DNA from: Neoroseomonas terrae
GTDB lineage: Bacteria; Pseudomonadota; Alphaproteobacteria; Acetobacterales; Acetobacteraceae
Length of the DNA: 64,000 nucleotides
NCBI RefSeq assembly: GCF_018129025.1
Contig: NZ_JAAEDI010000010.1
Coordinates: forward strand, 1 to 64,000
Direction: 5' to 3'
Shown here: in pieces, positions 17,235 through 25,507 of the stretch
Numbering within the stretch: position 1 is the first letter of the stretch
How the letters are laid out: every line of letters begins with the position of its first letter
Position numbers and translations under genes: made by a program
Notes under the pieces: generated by a model
What the model saw: only the letters and a program-made list of their open reading frames with translations
Databases searched by the model: none
What the model was told of the DNA's origin: nothing

Positions 17235-18431
17235 ATGCGGCAGCCCATGTCACGCTTCCTGCGACCGCGATTCTCGGCGTGGCTGCTGGTGCTGCCGCTG
17301 TTCCTGTTCAGCGCGGCGACCTTCGTCGTACCGATCGTCATGATGCTGGCCCGCAGCGTGCAGGACCCCGAGCTGTCGCGGGCGTTCCCGCAGACCGCTG
17401 CGGCGCTGGCGTTGTGGGATGGAAGGGATCTGCCGCCCGCATCGTCGATTGACACATTCATCGCCGAGCTGCGTGACGCCCGGGGCACGGAAGGCCTGAG
17501 CTTCGCGGCAAACCGCTTGAACAGCGAGATCAGCGGGTTTCGCTCGATGCTCCTGCGCACGGCGCGGAGCCTGCCTCGCGACCGGCAGGACGACCCTGTC
17601 GCGGCGTTGGCGCGCATCGACGCCCGGTGGGGCGAGCGATCGACCTGGGCGGCGATGCGCCGCGCCAGCGGTCCGTTCACCGACGGTTTCCTGCTCGCCG
17701 CGCTCGACCGCCAGCGCAATGACGATGGCGCGGTCGTCCGTGTTGCCGAGGAACGGGCCGTGTTCGTCACCGTCCTGCTCCGCACGCTGTGGATCTCGAC
17801 GCTGGTGACGGTGTTCTGCCTCCTGCTGGGCTATCCGGTCGCCTATCTCCTCGCAAGCATGCCGGGCAGGATCGCGAACCCGCTCCTGGTGCTCGTGCTG
17901 ATTCCGTTCTGGACCTCCGTCCTGGTGCGAACGACGGCCTGGGTCGTGCTGTTGCAGCGCGACGGCATGGTGAACGGGCTGCTGCAGCGGCTGGGGCTGA
18001 TCGAGCAGCCGCTGACGCTCATCTACAACCGGACCGGCGTGCTCATCGCGATGGTGCATGTGCTGCTGCCGTTGATGGTGCTGCCGCTCTACAGCGTGAT
18101 GAAGGGGATCGGCCGAGCCCCGATGCTCGCCGCCATGTCGCTCGGCGCACGGCCGTTCGAGGCCTTCCTGCGCGTCTATCTTCCGCAGTCGGTCGCCGGG
18201 ATCGGCGCCGGCTGCCTGCTCGTCTTCATCTCCGCGCTCGGCTACTACGTCACGCCGGAGCTGGCCGGCGGTGGCGGCGATCAGATGATCAGCTACTTCA
18301 TCGCCTTCTACACGAACCGCACGACCAACTGGGGCCTCGCCGGCGCCCTGTCGCTGATCCTGCTCGTCGTGACCGGGCTGCTCTACGTCGCCTATGCGCG
18401 GCTGTCGCGCGGCCCGAGGGCGCCAGCATGA
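17235..18431 (+). CDS. ABC permease, PotB-like, with long periplasmic loop
   Basis: Inner-membrane permease, 398 aa, about 100 residues longer than classic PotB. Membrane segment 1 is around residues 14-40. A polar stretch of about 130 residues (43-175) precedes segment 2 (LLRTLWISTLVTVFCLLLGYPVAYLL). The EAA-type loop is around AAMSLGARPFEAFLRVYLPQSVAG. The loop is probably periplasmic and faces the receptor; similar long forms occur in some alphaproteobacterial polyamine systems. It overlaps the next gene by four bases. Confidence 0.9.
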   Translation: MRQPMSRFLRPRFSAWLLVLPLFLFSAATFVVPIVMMLARSVQDPELSRAFPQTAAALALWDGRDLPPASSIDTFIAELRDARGTEGLSFAANRLNSEISGFRSMLLRTARSLPRDRQDDPVAALARIDARWGERSTWAAMRRASGPFTDGFLLAALDRQRNDDGAVVRVAEERAVFVTVLLRTLWISTLVTVFCLLLGYPVAYLLASMPGRIANPLLVLVLIPFWTSVLVRTTAWVVLLQRDGMVNGLLQRLGLIEQPLTLIYNRTGVLIAMVHVLLPLMVLPLYSVMKGIGRAPMLAAMSLGARPFEAFLRVYLPQSVAGIGAGCLLVFISALGYYVTPELAGGGGDQMISYFIAFYTNRTTNWGLAGALSLILLVVTGLLYVAYARLSRGPRAPA

Positions 18432-19255
18432 AGATGCCTCTCGCGCCCGTCGATCGCGTGCTGCGCTGGGCCCTCGTCGGGCTTTGCGTGCTCGTCTTCA
18501 TCTTCCTGCTGGTGCCCGTGCTGGCGGTGATCCCGCTCTCTTTCAACGCGGGCTCCTTCCTGACCTATCCGATGACGGGCTTCTCGACCCGGTGGTACAC
18601 GGATTTCTTCACATCGCCGCGCTGGCTGCCATCCCTGTGGAACAGCCTTTTCATCGGCTCGATCGCGACGGCGATCGCGACCATCCTCGGCACCGCCGCG
18701 GCCCTCGGTCTCGACCGTTTGGGCGGGGTCGCGAAGCAGGCGTTGAACGCCCTCTTCCTGATGCCGGTGGTCGTACCGGTCGTCGTGATCGGCAGCAGCC
18801 TGTATGCGTCGTTCGCGGCGCTCGGCCTGACGGCGAGCTATCCCGGCCTGATCCTGGCGCACGCCTTGCTGGGCGCGCCATTCGTGGTGATCACCGTGGC
18901 CGCCACGCTCTCCGGCTTCGATCGGCGGCTACTCAGCGCCGCCATGAGCCTCGGCGCGACACCCTGGCAGGCGTTCCGGCGCGTGACGTTGCCGTTGATC
19001 CTTCCGGGCGTGGTGTCGGGCGGCGTTTTTGCGTTCGCGACCTCCTTCGATGAGATCGTGGTGACGCTCTTTCTTGCCGGGCCGCAGCAGCGAACATTGC
19101 CGCTGCAGATGTTCGACGGCGTACGCGAGCAGATCAGCCCCACCATCACGGCGGCGGCGACGCTGCTGTTCCTCGTGTCCCTCCTGCTCGTTGCCGTCAT
19201 CGAATGGCTGCGGCGCCGTGGCGAGCGGCTGCAGGCTTCTGCGCCGGCCGAGTAG
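18428..19255 (+). CDS. ABC permease, PotC-like
   Basis: Second permease of the importer, 275 aa, normal length. It has about six membrane segments starting at LRWALVGLCVLVFIFLLVPVLAVIPLSF, and an EAA loop at AAMSLGATPWQAFRRVTLPLILPGVV. The ATG at 18428 lies inside the stop of the first permease; the longer upstream frame is an artefact. It is the last intact gene of the operon. Confidence 0.92.
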   Translation: MKMPLAPVDRVLRWALVGLCVLVFIFLLVPVLAVIPLSFNAGSFLTYPMTGFSTRWYTDFFTSPRWLPSLWNSLFIGSIATAIATILGTAAALGLDRLGGVAKQALNALFLMPVVVPVVVIGSSLYASFAALGLTASYPGLILAHALLGAPFVVITVAATLSGFDRRLLSAAMSLGATPWQAFRRVTLPLILPGVVSGGVFAFATSFDEIVVTLFLAGPQQRTLPLQMFDGVREQISPTITAAATLLFLVSLLLVAVIEWLRRRGERLQASAPAE

Positions 19256-19293
19256 AGCGGCGGCGGCCGTTCTCGATTCCGATCACGATCCCC

Positions 19294-19452
19294 GTGAAAG
19301 TGCATACGCTGCCGACCTACCCGACCCTGAAGCTGCATATCGCGGGTGAATGGCGAAGCCGTCCCGGTTCCCCGGTGTACGGCCCGTTGGACGACAGCTT
19401 GATCGGCGATGTGACGCACGCGAGGAAGGCGGATCTCGATGACGCGCTCGTG
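19294..19452 (+). pseudogene. Aldehyde dehydrogenase N-terminal remnant
   Basis: From a GTG at 19294 the frame encodes about 52 residues that match the extreme N terminus of NAD-dependent aldehyde dehydrogenases: LKLHIAGEWRSRPGSPVY, SLIGDVTHARKADLDDAL. After that, similarity stops abruptly and the catalytic domain is absent; the next gene is an opposite-strand regulator. An aldehyde dehydrogenase here would complete the aminotransferase/importer pathway, so this looks like a deletion remnant. The rest of 19256-19573 shows nothing recognisable. Confidence 0.6.
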
Positions 19453-19573
19453 CTCCCAGGCTTGTCGAATTGCGCGCTCCCTCGTCCCATCGATCCTACA
19501 AGCGTCAGGCGTCAGGCACCGCCGATCCTCAGTGCGCCCAAGATTCCTGAACAGTGCCAGGTATCGTCGCGTG

Positions 19574-20428
19574 CTAGGCGTCGCCTATCGCGTTCGCCGC
19601 CTCCATCAGCGCAGGCGCCAATCGCCGCCGCGCCGTCTCTTCATCCACATCCGCCAGTCGGGCCGTGATGTGAACCGCCGCCATCGGGCCGCCGTCCGGC
19701 TGAACGATCGGAGCGGCAAGGGCGATGATGCCGATCTGCAGTTCCTGGCTCAGAAGCGCGTAGCCCAGGCGTCGGGTCTCGGCGATGCGCTCACGGATGC
19801 GGACCGGATCGGTGAGCGTGAAGGGCGTCGCTGCCACCAGCTGCGATCTTGCCAGGACGTCATCAACGCGCTTCTCCGGCAGCCGTGACAGCACCGCGAT
19901 GCCGCCGGACGAGCACCAGGCCGGGATGCGGCGCCCGCCAAGCCCCGCGCGGAACGTCTCCCGCCGGCTTTCCAGACGCCAGACGTAGAGCATCGTGAGA
20001 TCGTCGAGCAGCGCGAGGTCCACGCGCTCCCCGATCGCGCGCTGCAAGTCGATCAGCACCGGTATCGCGCGCTCTAGCATCGGCTCCGATCGCTGGTAGT
20101 CGAAGGACCGATCGAGCAGCTTTCGCCCCGGCGCATGGCCGCCGCGCGGCCGCACCTCCATGTAGCCGAGCCGGACCAGCGTATGGACGACGCGCTGGAC
20201 GGCACTCTTCGGCAGGCCGGATGCGGCGGCGAGTTCGCCCAATGAGCGCGGCTGTGCGCCGGTGGAGAATACCTCGAGCACCCGGAATGCACGCGCGATG
20301 GCCTCGACGTGGAGCGGATCGCCCGCCTCCTGGGCAGAACCGGATGCGCCCGCTTCTTTTTCGCCCGTCCGGCCAACAATACCCCTTTGACCGGGCGTCG
20401 CCCGATGGCCTAGCTTTCCATTATTCAT
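19574..20428 (-). CDS. IclR-family regulator
   Basis: IclR-type transcription factor, 284 aa from the ATG at 20428. A variable N-terminal tail of about 40 residues precedes the helix-turn-helix at about 62-92 (LGELAAASGLPKSAVQRVVHTLVRLGYM). The effector domain includes AWCSSGGIAVLSRLP and IIALAAPIVQPDG. The upstream frame has no credible start. No Shine-Dalgarno precedes the ATG, which lies inside a palindromic operator candidate, suggesting autoregulation. It is divergent from the amidohydrolase cluster and is its likely regulator. Confidence 0.87.
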   Translation of the reverse strand: MNNGKLGHRATPGQRGIVGRTGEKEAGASGSAQEAGDPLHVEAIARAFRVLEVFSTGAQPRSLGELAAASGLPKSAVQRVVHTLVRLGYMEVRPRGGHAPGRKLLDRSFDYQRSEPMLERAIPVLIDLQRAIGERVDLALLDDLTMLYVWRLESRRETFRAGLGGRRIPAWCSSGGIAVLSRLPEKRVDDVLARSQLVAATPFTLTDPVRIRERIAETRRLGYALLSQELQIGIIALAAPIVQPDGGPMAAVHITARLADVDEETARRRLAPALMEAANAIGDA

Positions 20429-20454
20429 ACGATCGTATCGCACTTCGATACGAT
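20427..20454. promoter_or_regulatory. Three-half-site operator candidate for IclR
   Basis: The 12-base palindrome ATACGATCGTAT (20427-20438) is followed by a further ATACGAT half-site at 20448-20454. Seen another way, ATCGTATCG and CGATACGAT form 9-base perfect arms around CACTT (20432-20454). A palindrome plus one direct repeat resembles the operator plan described for the IclR-family regulators PcaU/PobR. The site covers the iclR start codon and lies 41 bases before the amidohydrolase ATG. Confidence 0.6.
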
Positions 20455-20494
20455 AAGAGCAAGCCCATAGCGTCGGCACGGTGCCGCGCTCGGG

Positions 20495-22060
20495 ATGGCG
20501 TCGGGGGCCGGGCCTATGGAGACGCTGATCGAGAGGGCACCCGCGGAGCACGGCTGGACGAGGATCGTCGGCGGGCTGGTGCTGGCACGGGCCGATGCGG
20601 AACCGCGGCGCTGCGACATCCTCGTGCAGGACGGCCGGATCGTCGCCCTGCCCGACCCGGATGAACCGAGGCCGGAGGACAAGGTCGCGATCCGGTTCGA
20701 CGCACGGGACTGCATCCTGATCCCCGGCCTCGTGAACACCCACGTCCACAGTTCCGGCAATCTGGTCCGCAGCCCGTCGGATCGCTGGAACCTCGAGCTT
20801 CAGCTGCATATCGGCGGCGCGTTCCGCGGCCGGCCGACCCCGCGTCAGAAATACGTCTCGGTCCTACTCGGGGCGATCGAGATGATCAGCCGCGGCTGCA
20901 CGGCCTGCTACGACATCTTCTTCGAAGCGCCCCTGCCGACGGCGGAAGGCTTTGCCGAGGTGGCGCGCGCCTATCGCGACATCGGCATGCGGGCGGTGAT
21001 CGCCCCCCAGCTCTCCGACATCCCCTTCCAACGCGTGATTCCGGGCCTGATGGACGCTCTGCCCGCCGAGACGCGCGCCCGACTCGCGGCCAATCCACCA
21101 AAGGCCGGCGCCGAGATCATGAGGGCGCTCGATTCAGTGTTGAGCGCTTGGCCGACAGGGCAGGACCTGGTCCGCTTCGCCGTCGCGCCCACCATTCCCA
21201 TGCACTGCACCGATGGCTTCCTGCGCGACTGCGCCGCCTTCGCGCGGCAGCACGGCATCGGCCTGCACACGCATCTCGCGGAATCCAAGGTGCAGGCGGT
21301 GGTCGGCCGCGAGCAATATGGCGCGACCATCGTCGGTCACCTGCTCGATCTCGGCATCCTGTCCGAGGCGTTCACGGCCGCTCACGCCGTATGGATCGAT
21401 GACGACGAGGCCAGGATGCTTGGCGACCACGGCTGTTCGGTGGCGCATGCACCCGGCGCCAATATGCGGCTCGGCGTCGGCGTGGCACGGACGCGCGCGA
21501 TGCTGGATGCGGGGGTCACGCTCGGCCTAGCCACGGATTCGCGCGTCTGCAACGACAACCTGAACATGTTCGAGGCGATGCGCCTCGCGAGCTACGCCTC
21601 CCGCATCCAGGGCTATGACCGCGGCCATTGGCTGTCCACACGCGAGGTCCTGCATGCTGCCACGCAGGGCGGCGCGCGCGTGCTGGGGCTTGGCGATTCC
21701 ATCGGCCAGCTCGCGCCGGGATTCGCGGCGGACATCGTGTTCCTCGACCGGCGCAGCACGAACTACGTCCCGCTGGTCGATCTCGTCCATCAACTCGTCC
21801 ATGCCGAGGATGCGACCGCGGTGCGCCATGTGATGATCGGCGGCCGCCTGGTCTATCGCGATCGCGACTTCCCCGACCTCGACATTCCCGCGCTGCTGGA
21901 GGAGGCCGAGACTGCCTCCGTCGCGATCCGTGCCGAGACCGCCCCCGCCATCGCGCGCGAGGAGGCGCTGGACGAGCCCGTGCTGTCCATCTGCGGCTGC
22001 TTCGCCCGACGCCCGCTCGGCTTCAGCCGCTTCGTCGGCGGCGAGTTCTCCTGCGCATGA
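20495..22060 (+). CDS. Amidohydrolase, TRZ/ATZ-chlorohydrolase type (A)
   Basis: Metal-dependent amidohydrolase of the SAH-deaminase/atrazine-chlorohydrolase superfamily, 521 aa. Metal ligands are visible: LVNTHVHSSGN near residue 88, THLAES, AAHAVWIDDDEA and LATDSRVCNDN. The start is ATG at 20495; an ATG seven codons later (20516) is as plausible. It is a clear paralog of the amidohydrolase at 24002. Deamination or hydrolysis of a ring C-N bond is the expected chemistry; the substrate is unknown. It is the first gene of the plus-strand cluster. Confidence 0.88.
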   Translation: MASGAGPMETLIERAPAEHGWTRIVGGLVLARADAEPRRCDILVQDGRIVALPDPDEPRPEDKVAIRFDARDCILIPGLVNTHVHSSGNLVRSPSDRWNLELQLHIGGAFRGRPTPRQKYVSVLLGAIEMISRGCTACYDIFFEAPLPTAEGFAEVARAYRDIGMRAVIAPQLSDIPFQRVIPGLMDALPAETRARLAANPPKAGAEIMRALDSVLSAWPTGQDLVRFAVAPTIPMHCTDGFLRDCAAFARQHGIGLHTHLAESKVQAVVGREQYGATIVGHLLDLGILSEAFTAAHAVWIDDDEARMLGDHGCSVAHAPGANMRLGVGVARTRAMLDAGVTLGLATDSRVCNDNLNMFEAMRLASYASRIQGYDRGHWLSTREVLHAATQGGARVLGLGDSIGQLAPGFAADIVFLDRRSTNYVPLVDLVHQLVHAEDATAVRHVMIGGRLVYRDRDFPDLDIPALLEEAETASVAIRAETAPAIAREEALDEPVLSICGCFARRPLGFSRFVGGEFSCA

Positions 22061-22095
22061 CCACCATCCCCTGCCACCTGAGACGGAACCATTCC

Positions 22096-23064
22096 ATGCG
22101 GATCTCCCGACGCAGCCTGCTGGCGGCCGCCGCCACGACCGCCATGGCCGCGCCGGCCATCGCCCAACCGGCATTCCCGACCCGGCCAATCCGCATGGTC
22201 GTGCCCTTCGCGCCGGGCGGCGCGACCGACCTCATCACCCGCCTTCTGGCCGAGGAGATGGCGCGGCCCCTGGGCCAAAACGTTGTCGTCGAGAACCGCA
22301 GCGGCGCGTCCGGCACAATCGCCGGCAACTTCGTCGCGCGCGGCCCGGCCGATGGCTACACGCTGTTCATGGGCACGACCGGCACGAACATCCTCGCGCC
22401 CTTCTTCGTGCTCGATGCGCCCTATGAGACGGAGCGCGACTTCCGTGGCGTCGCGATGGTTGCGGGCATCGCCAACCTGCTGGTCGTCGGCCCGGCCATC
22501 CCGGCGACAACGGTGCAGGAATTCATCGCCTACGCCCGCGCCAATCCGGGCCGGGTCAACTATGCGGCCACCGGCAGCGGATCGCAGATGGCCATGGAGC
22601 TGTTCCTGCAGCGCGCCGGCATCACCGCCACGGCGGTGAACTATCGCGGCAGCGGGCCGGCACTGCAGGACATGATCCGCGGCGACGTCCACGCCACGAT
22701 GGACCTGATCTCCTCCACCCTGCCGACCGTGCAGGACGGCCAGCTCCGTGCGCTGGGCGTGAGCACCACGGCGCGCAACCCGCGCGCGCCGGCGGTGCCG
22801 ACCCTGCAGGAGGCCGGCGTGCCGGGCTACGAATTCCTGTCCTGGCAGGGCGTCTTCGCCCCGCGCGCCACGCCCGACGCGATCGTCGAAAAACTCTCGC
22901 AGGCGATCAACGACGCGCTGGCCAACCCGGAGCTGCGTCGCCGCATCGAGGCCATGGCGGCCGACCCCATGGGCGGCACGCCGGCCGAGATGGACCGCTA
23001 CATCGCGCGCGAAGTGGCGACCCTGTCCGCCGTCGCCCGCGCCGCCGGCATCCGCCCGCAATAA
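22096..23064 (+). CDS. Bug-family receptor of amidohydrolase cluster
   Basis: Bug/TctC-type receptor, 322 aa. The signal peptide MRISRRSLLAAAATTAMAAP has a Tat-like SRRSLL core. It is followed by FPTRPIRMVVPFAPGGATDLITRLL, VVVENRSGASGT, PADGYTLFMG and VNYRGSGPALQDM. The ATG at 22096 starts the signal peptide; the much longer upstream frame lies in the amidohydrolase gene. Lying between two amidohydrolases, it probably imports their substrate. Confidence 0.9.
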   Translation: MRISRRSLLAAAATTAMAAPAIAQPAFPTRPIRMVVPFAPGGATDLITRLLAEEMARPLGQNVVVENRSGASGTIAGNFVARGPADGYTLFMGTTGTNILAPFFVLDAPYETERDFRGVAMVAGIANLLVVGPAIPATTVQEFIAYARANPGRVNYAATGSGSQMAMELFLQRAGITATAVNYRGSGPALQDMIRGDVHATMDLISSTLPTVQDGQLRALGVSTTARNPRAPAVPTLQEAGVPGYEFLSWQGVFAPRATPDAIVEKLSQAINDALANPELRRRIEAMAADPMGGTPAEMDRYIAREVATLSAVARAAGIRPQ

Positions 23065-23099
23065 CCGGCCCAAACGAGCAACAACCGAGGATATGCCGC

Positions 23100-24005
23100 A
23101 TGCTGCTGCCCCAACCGCCGCGCTACGACTACTCGGCCATCGTCGATCGCCCGACCTATGACTGGCCCGGCGGTGCGCGGATGGCCTTCTACCTCGCGCT
23201 GAACGTCGAGCAGTTCGCCTGGGGGCGCGGCACCGGCCACGCGCCGCACAACTGGAACAACGGCGCCGATCCGCGCATCTTCGCCTGGCGCGACTACGGG
23301 CTGCGCGTCGGCTTCTGGAACATCCTCGACATTCTGGACGAGCTCAGGCTGCCCTGCTGCCATCTCGTGAACTCGGCCGTCTGCGACAACTTCCCGACGG
23401 TCGTGGAGCGGATCAACGCCCGCGGCGAGGAAGTGGTCTCGCATGGCCGCACCAATGCCGAGCGCCCCGGCGACTATTTCGAGGCGGATGAGCGCCGCCT
23501 GATCCAGGAAGTCACGACGACCATCGAGCGGCGCCACGGCCAGCGCCCATTCGGCTGGATGGGCCCCTGGATCTCCGAGAGCCCGGTGACCACTGACCTC
23601 CTGAAGGAGGAAGGCTACCGCTACATCATGCACTGGCCCTGCGACGACCAGCCGGTCTTCCTCAAGACCCGCGCCGGCCCGCTGCTGAACGTGCCTTACC
23701 CGATCGAGCTGAACGACGCGCCGGCGATCCTCAACCGCGGGCATTCCGCCGAGGAATTCGGCCGGATGATGACGGACCAGTTCGACATGATGCTCGCCCT
23801 GTCGGCGAAGCGCCCGCTGGTTTGCGCTATCTCGCTGCACACCTTCGTCTTCGGCTCCCCCTTCCGCCTGGCGCAGCTGCGCCAGGCGCTGGAGCACATC
23901 GCGAAGTTCCGCGACGACCCGCGGGTCTGGTTCGCGACCCCGGGCGCCATCGCCGATCATGTGCTGGCACTGCCGCCGGGAACGGTGCCGGGCAGCGAGC
24001 CGTGA
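23100..24005 (+). CDS. Polysaccharide-deacetylase-family hydrolase, PuuE-like
   Basis: NodB-fold hydrolase, 301 aa, resembling cofactor-free allantoinase PuuE more than true polysaccharide deacetylases. There is no signal peptide. The N-terminal WPGGARMAFYLALNVEQFAWG takes the place of the TFDDG motif, followed by EVVSHGRTN and FGWMGPWISESPVTTDLLKEEGYRY. Placed between two amidohydrolases, it could open a cyclic amide or ureide. GTGA coupling links it to the next gene (start 24002). Confidence 0.82.
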   Translation: MLLPQPPRYDYSAIVDRPTYDWPGGARMAFYLALNVEQFAWGRGTGHAPHNWNNGADPRIFAWRDYGLRVGFWNILDILDELRLPCCHLVNSAVCDNFPTVVERINARGEEVVSHGRTNAERPGDYFEADERRLIQEVTTTIERRHGQRPFGWMGPWISESPVTTDLLKEEGYRYIMHWPCDDQPVFLKTRAGPLLNVPYPIELNDAPAILNRGHSAEEFGRMMTDQFDMMLALSAKRPLVCAISLHTFVFGSPFRLAQLRQALEHIAKFRDDPRVWFATPGAIADHVLALPPGTVPGSEP

Positions 24006-25507
24006 CCGAGCGAAGCGCGATCATCCGTGGCGGATGCCTGCTGGACGCGGCGGGTCGCTCCGCCACGCCCGCCGACATCCTGGTGCAGGATGGGGCGATC
24101 GCGCAGATCGGTGACCCCGGCCTAGCGGCGCCGGAAGGCGTCGCCGTGTTCGACGCCTCCGACCGCCTGCTGATGCCGGGCATGATCAACGCCCATGCGC
24201 ATAGCGGCGGCAACCTCGCCCGCAGCATCCATGACAAGTGGACGCTGGAGCTGCTGCTGAACGGTACCGTCGCCAATGTCGGCGGCCAGACGCTGGAGGA
24301 GAAGTACATCTCCACCCTGCTCGGCGCGCTCGAGATGCTGAGCAAGGGCTGCACCGGCTGCTACGACCTGTTCTACGAGTTCCCGCTGCCATCCGAGGAC
24401 GGCATCAAGGCAGCGGCCCAGGCCTATGCCGATGCCGGCATGCGCGCCGTCATCGCGCCGATGCTCGCGGATCGCAGTTTCTATCGCGCCATCCCCGGCC
24501 TGCTTGAGGCCCTGCCGGATCCATATCGCGAGCAGTTCGCGACGGCGCAGGCATTGCCCTGGCAGGCACAGCTCGACATCATCGCCCAGGTCATGCGCGG
24601 CTGGGCCTTCGACCGCGACCGGATCACGCTGGCTATCGCGCCGTCCATCCCGATGCACTGCACCGATGAGTTCCTCGCCGGCGCGGCCGCCTTCACTCGC
24701 GACCACGGCATCGGCTTCCATACGCATCTCGCGGAATCCCGCGTACAGGCGGTCTACGGTCGCCAGCGATATGGCCGGTCGCCGACGGCGCAGCTGCGCT
24801 GCCTCGGCGTGCTCGGGCCGAACTTCACCGCGGCGCACGCGGTCTGGGTGGATGACGACGACATCGCGATGCTCGCCGATGCCGGCGCGTCGGTGGCGCA
24901 CAACCCCGGCAGCAACATGCGCCTCGGTTCCGGCATGGCGGCGACGCGGCGGATGCTGGATCGCGGGCTGAATGTCGGGCTGGGCACGGATTCCCGAGTC
25001 TGCTCCGACAATCTGAACATGTTCGAGGCGATGCGCTTCGCCTCCTATGCCTCCCGCGTGCAGGGGCCGGACCATGAGCGCTGGCTCTCCACGCCGGAGG
25101 TCTTCGCCATGGCCACGGAGGGCAGTGCCAAGGCGCTGGGCTTCGGCGACCGGCTGGGGCGCCTCGCGCCCGGGTATCGCGCCGACATCGTCTTCCTGGA
25201 TCTCGGCAACCTGAACTGGGTGCCCCTCAACGACACGACGAACCAGCTCGTCTTCGCCGAGGACGGGACGGCGGTGGACAGCGTGATGGTGGATGGGCGG
25301 CTCGTTTATCATCAGCGCCGCTTTCCCGGCATCGACATGGCGTCGCTGCGTCGCAAGGCACAGTCCGCAGCCGATCGCCTGCGCGGTGCGAATGCGGAGA
25401 TGCGTGCCGTCGCCGCCGCTCTCGAACCCGTCGTCGCCTGCTTCTGCGGCGCCCTGGCGCGAGAGCCGCACCACATCCATCGCTTCACGGGCGGAGAAAT
25501 CGCGTGA
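24002..25507 (+). CDS. Amidohydrolase, TRZ/ATZ-chlorohydrolase type (B)
   Basis: Metal-dependent amidohydrolase, 501 aa, GTG start overlapping the previous stop. Ligand motifs are MINAHAHSGGN, THLAESRVQAV, AAHAVWVDDDD and LGTDSRVCSDNLNMFEAMRFASYASR. These and long intervening stretches match the protein at 20495, so the pair arose by duplication. Sequential steps on one compound, or two related substrates, are possible. It overlaps the MmgE/PrpD gene by four bases (GTGA). Confidence 0.88.
   Translation: MTERSAIIRGGCLLDAAGRSATPADILVQDGAIAQIGDPGLAAPEGVAVFDASDRLLMPGMINAHAHSGGNLARSIHDKWTLELLLNGTVANVGGQTLEEKYISTLLGALEMLSKGCTGCYDLFYEFPLPSEDGIKAAAQAYADAGMRAVIAPMLADRSFYRAIPGLLEALPDPYREQFATAQALPWQAQLDIIAQVMRGWAFDRDRITLAIAPSIPMHCTDEFLAGAAAFTRDHGIGFHTHLAESRVQAVYGRQRYGRSPTAQLRCLGVLGPNFTAAHAVWVDDDDIAMLADAGASVAHNPGSNMRLGSGMAATRRMLDRGLNVGLGTDSRVCSDNLNMFEAMRFASYASRVQGPDHERWLSTPEVFAMATEGSAKALGFGDRLGRLAPGYRADIVFLDLGNLNWVPLNDTTNQLVFAEDGTAVDSVMVDGRLVYHQRRFPGIDMASLRRKAQSAADRLRGANAEMRAVAAALEPVVACFCGALAREPHHIHRFTGGEIA

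Noticed and set aside
17235-18431. Long periplasmic loop of the PotB-like permease as a novel domain
   Set aside because: Unusual against classic PotB, but similar long forms are known in alphaproteobacterial amine importers, so I do not call it new.
18298-18862. Overlapping small frames inside the two PotBC-like permease genes
   Set aside because: Alternative-frame shadows; the permease frames have continuous membrane segments and correct couplings.
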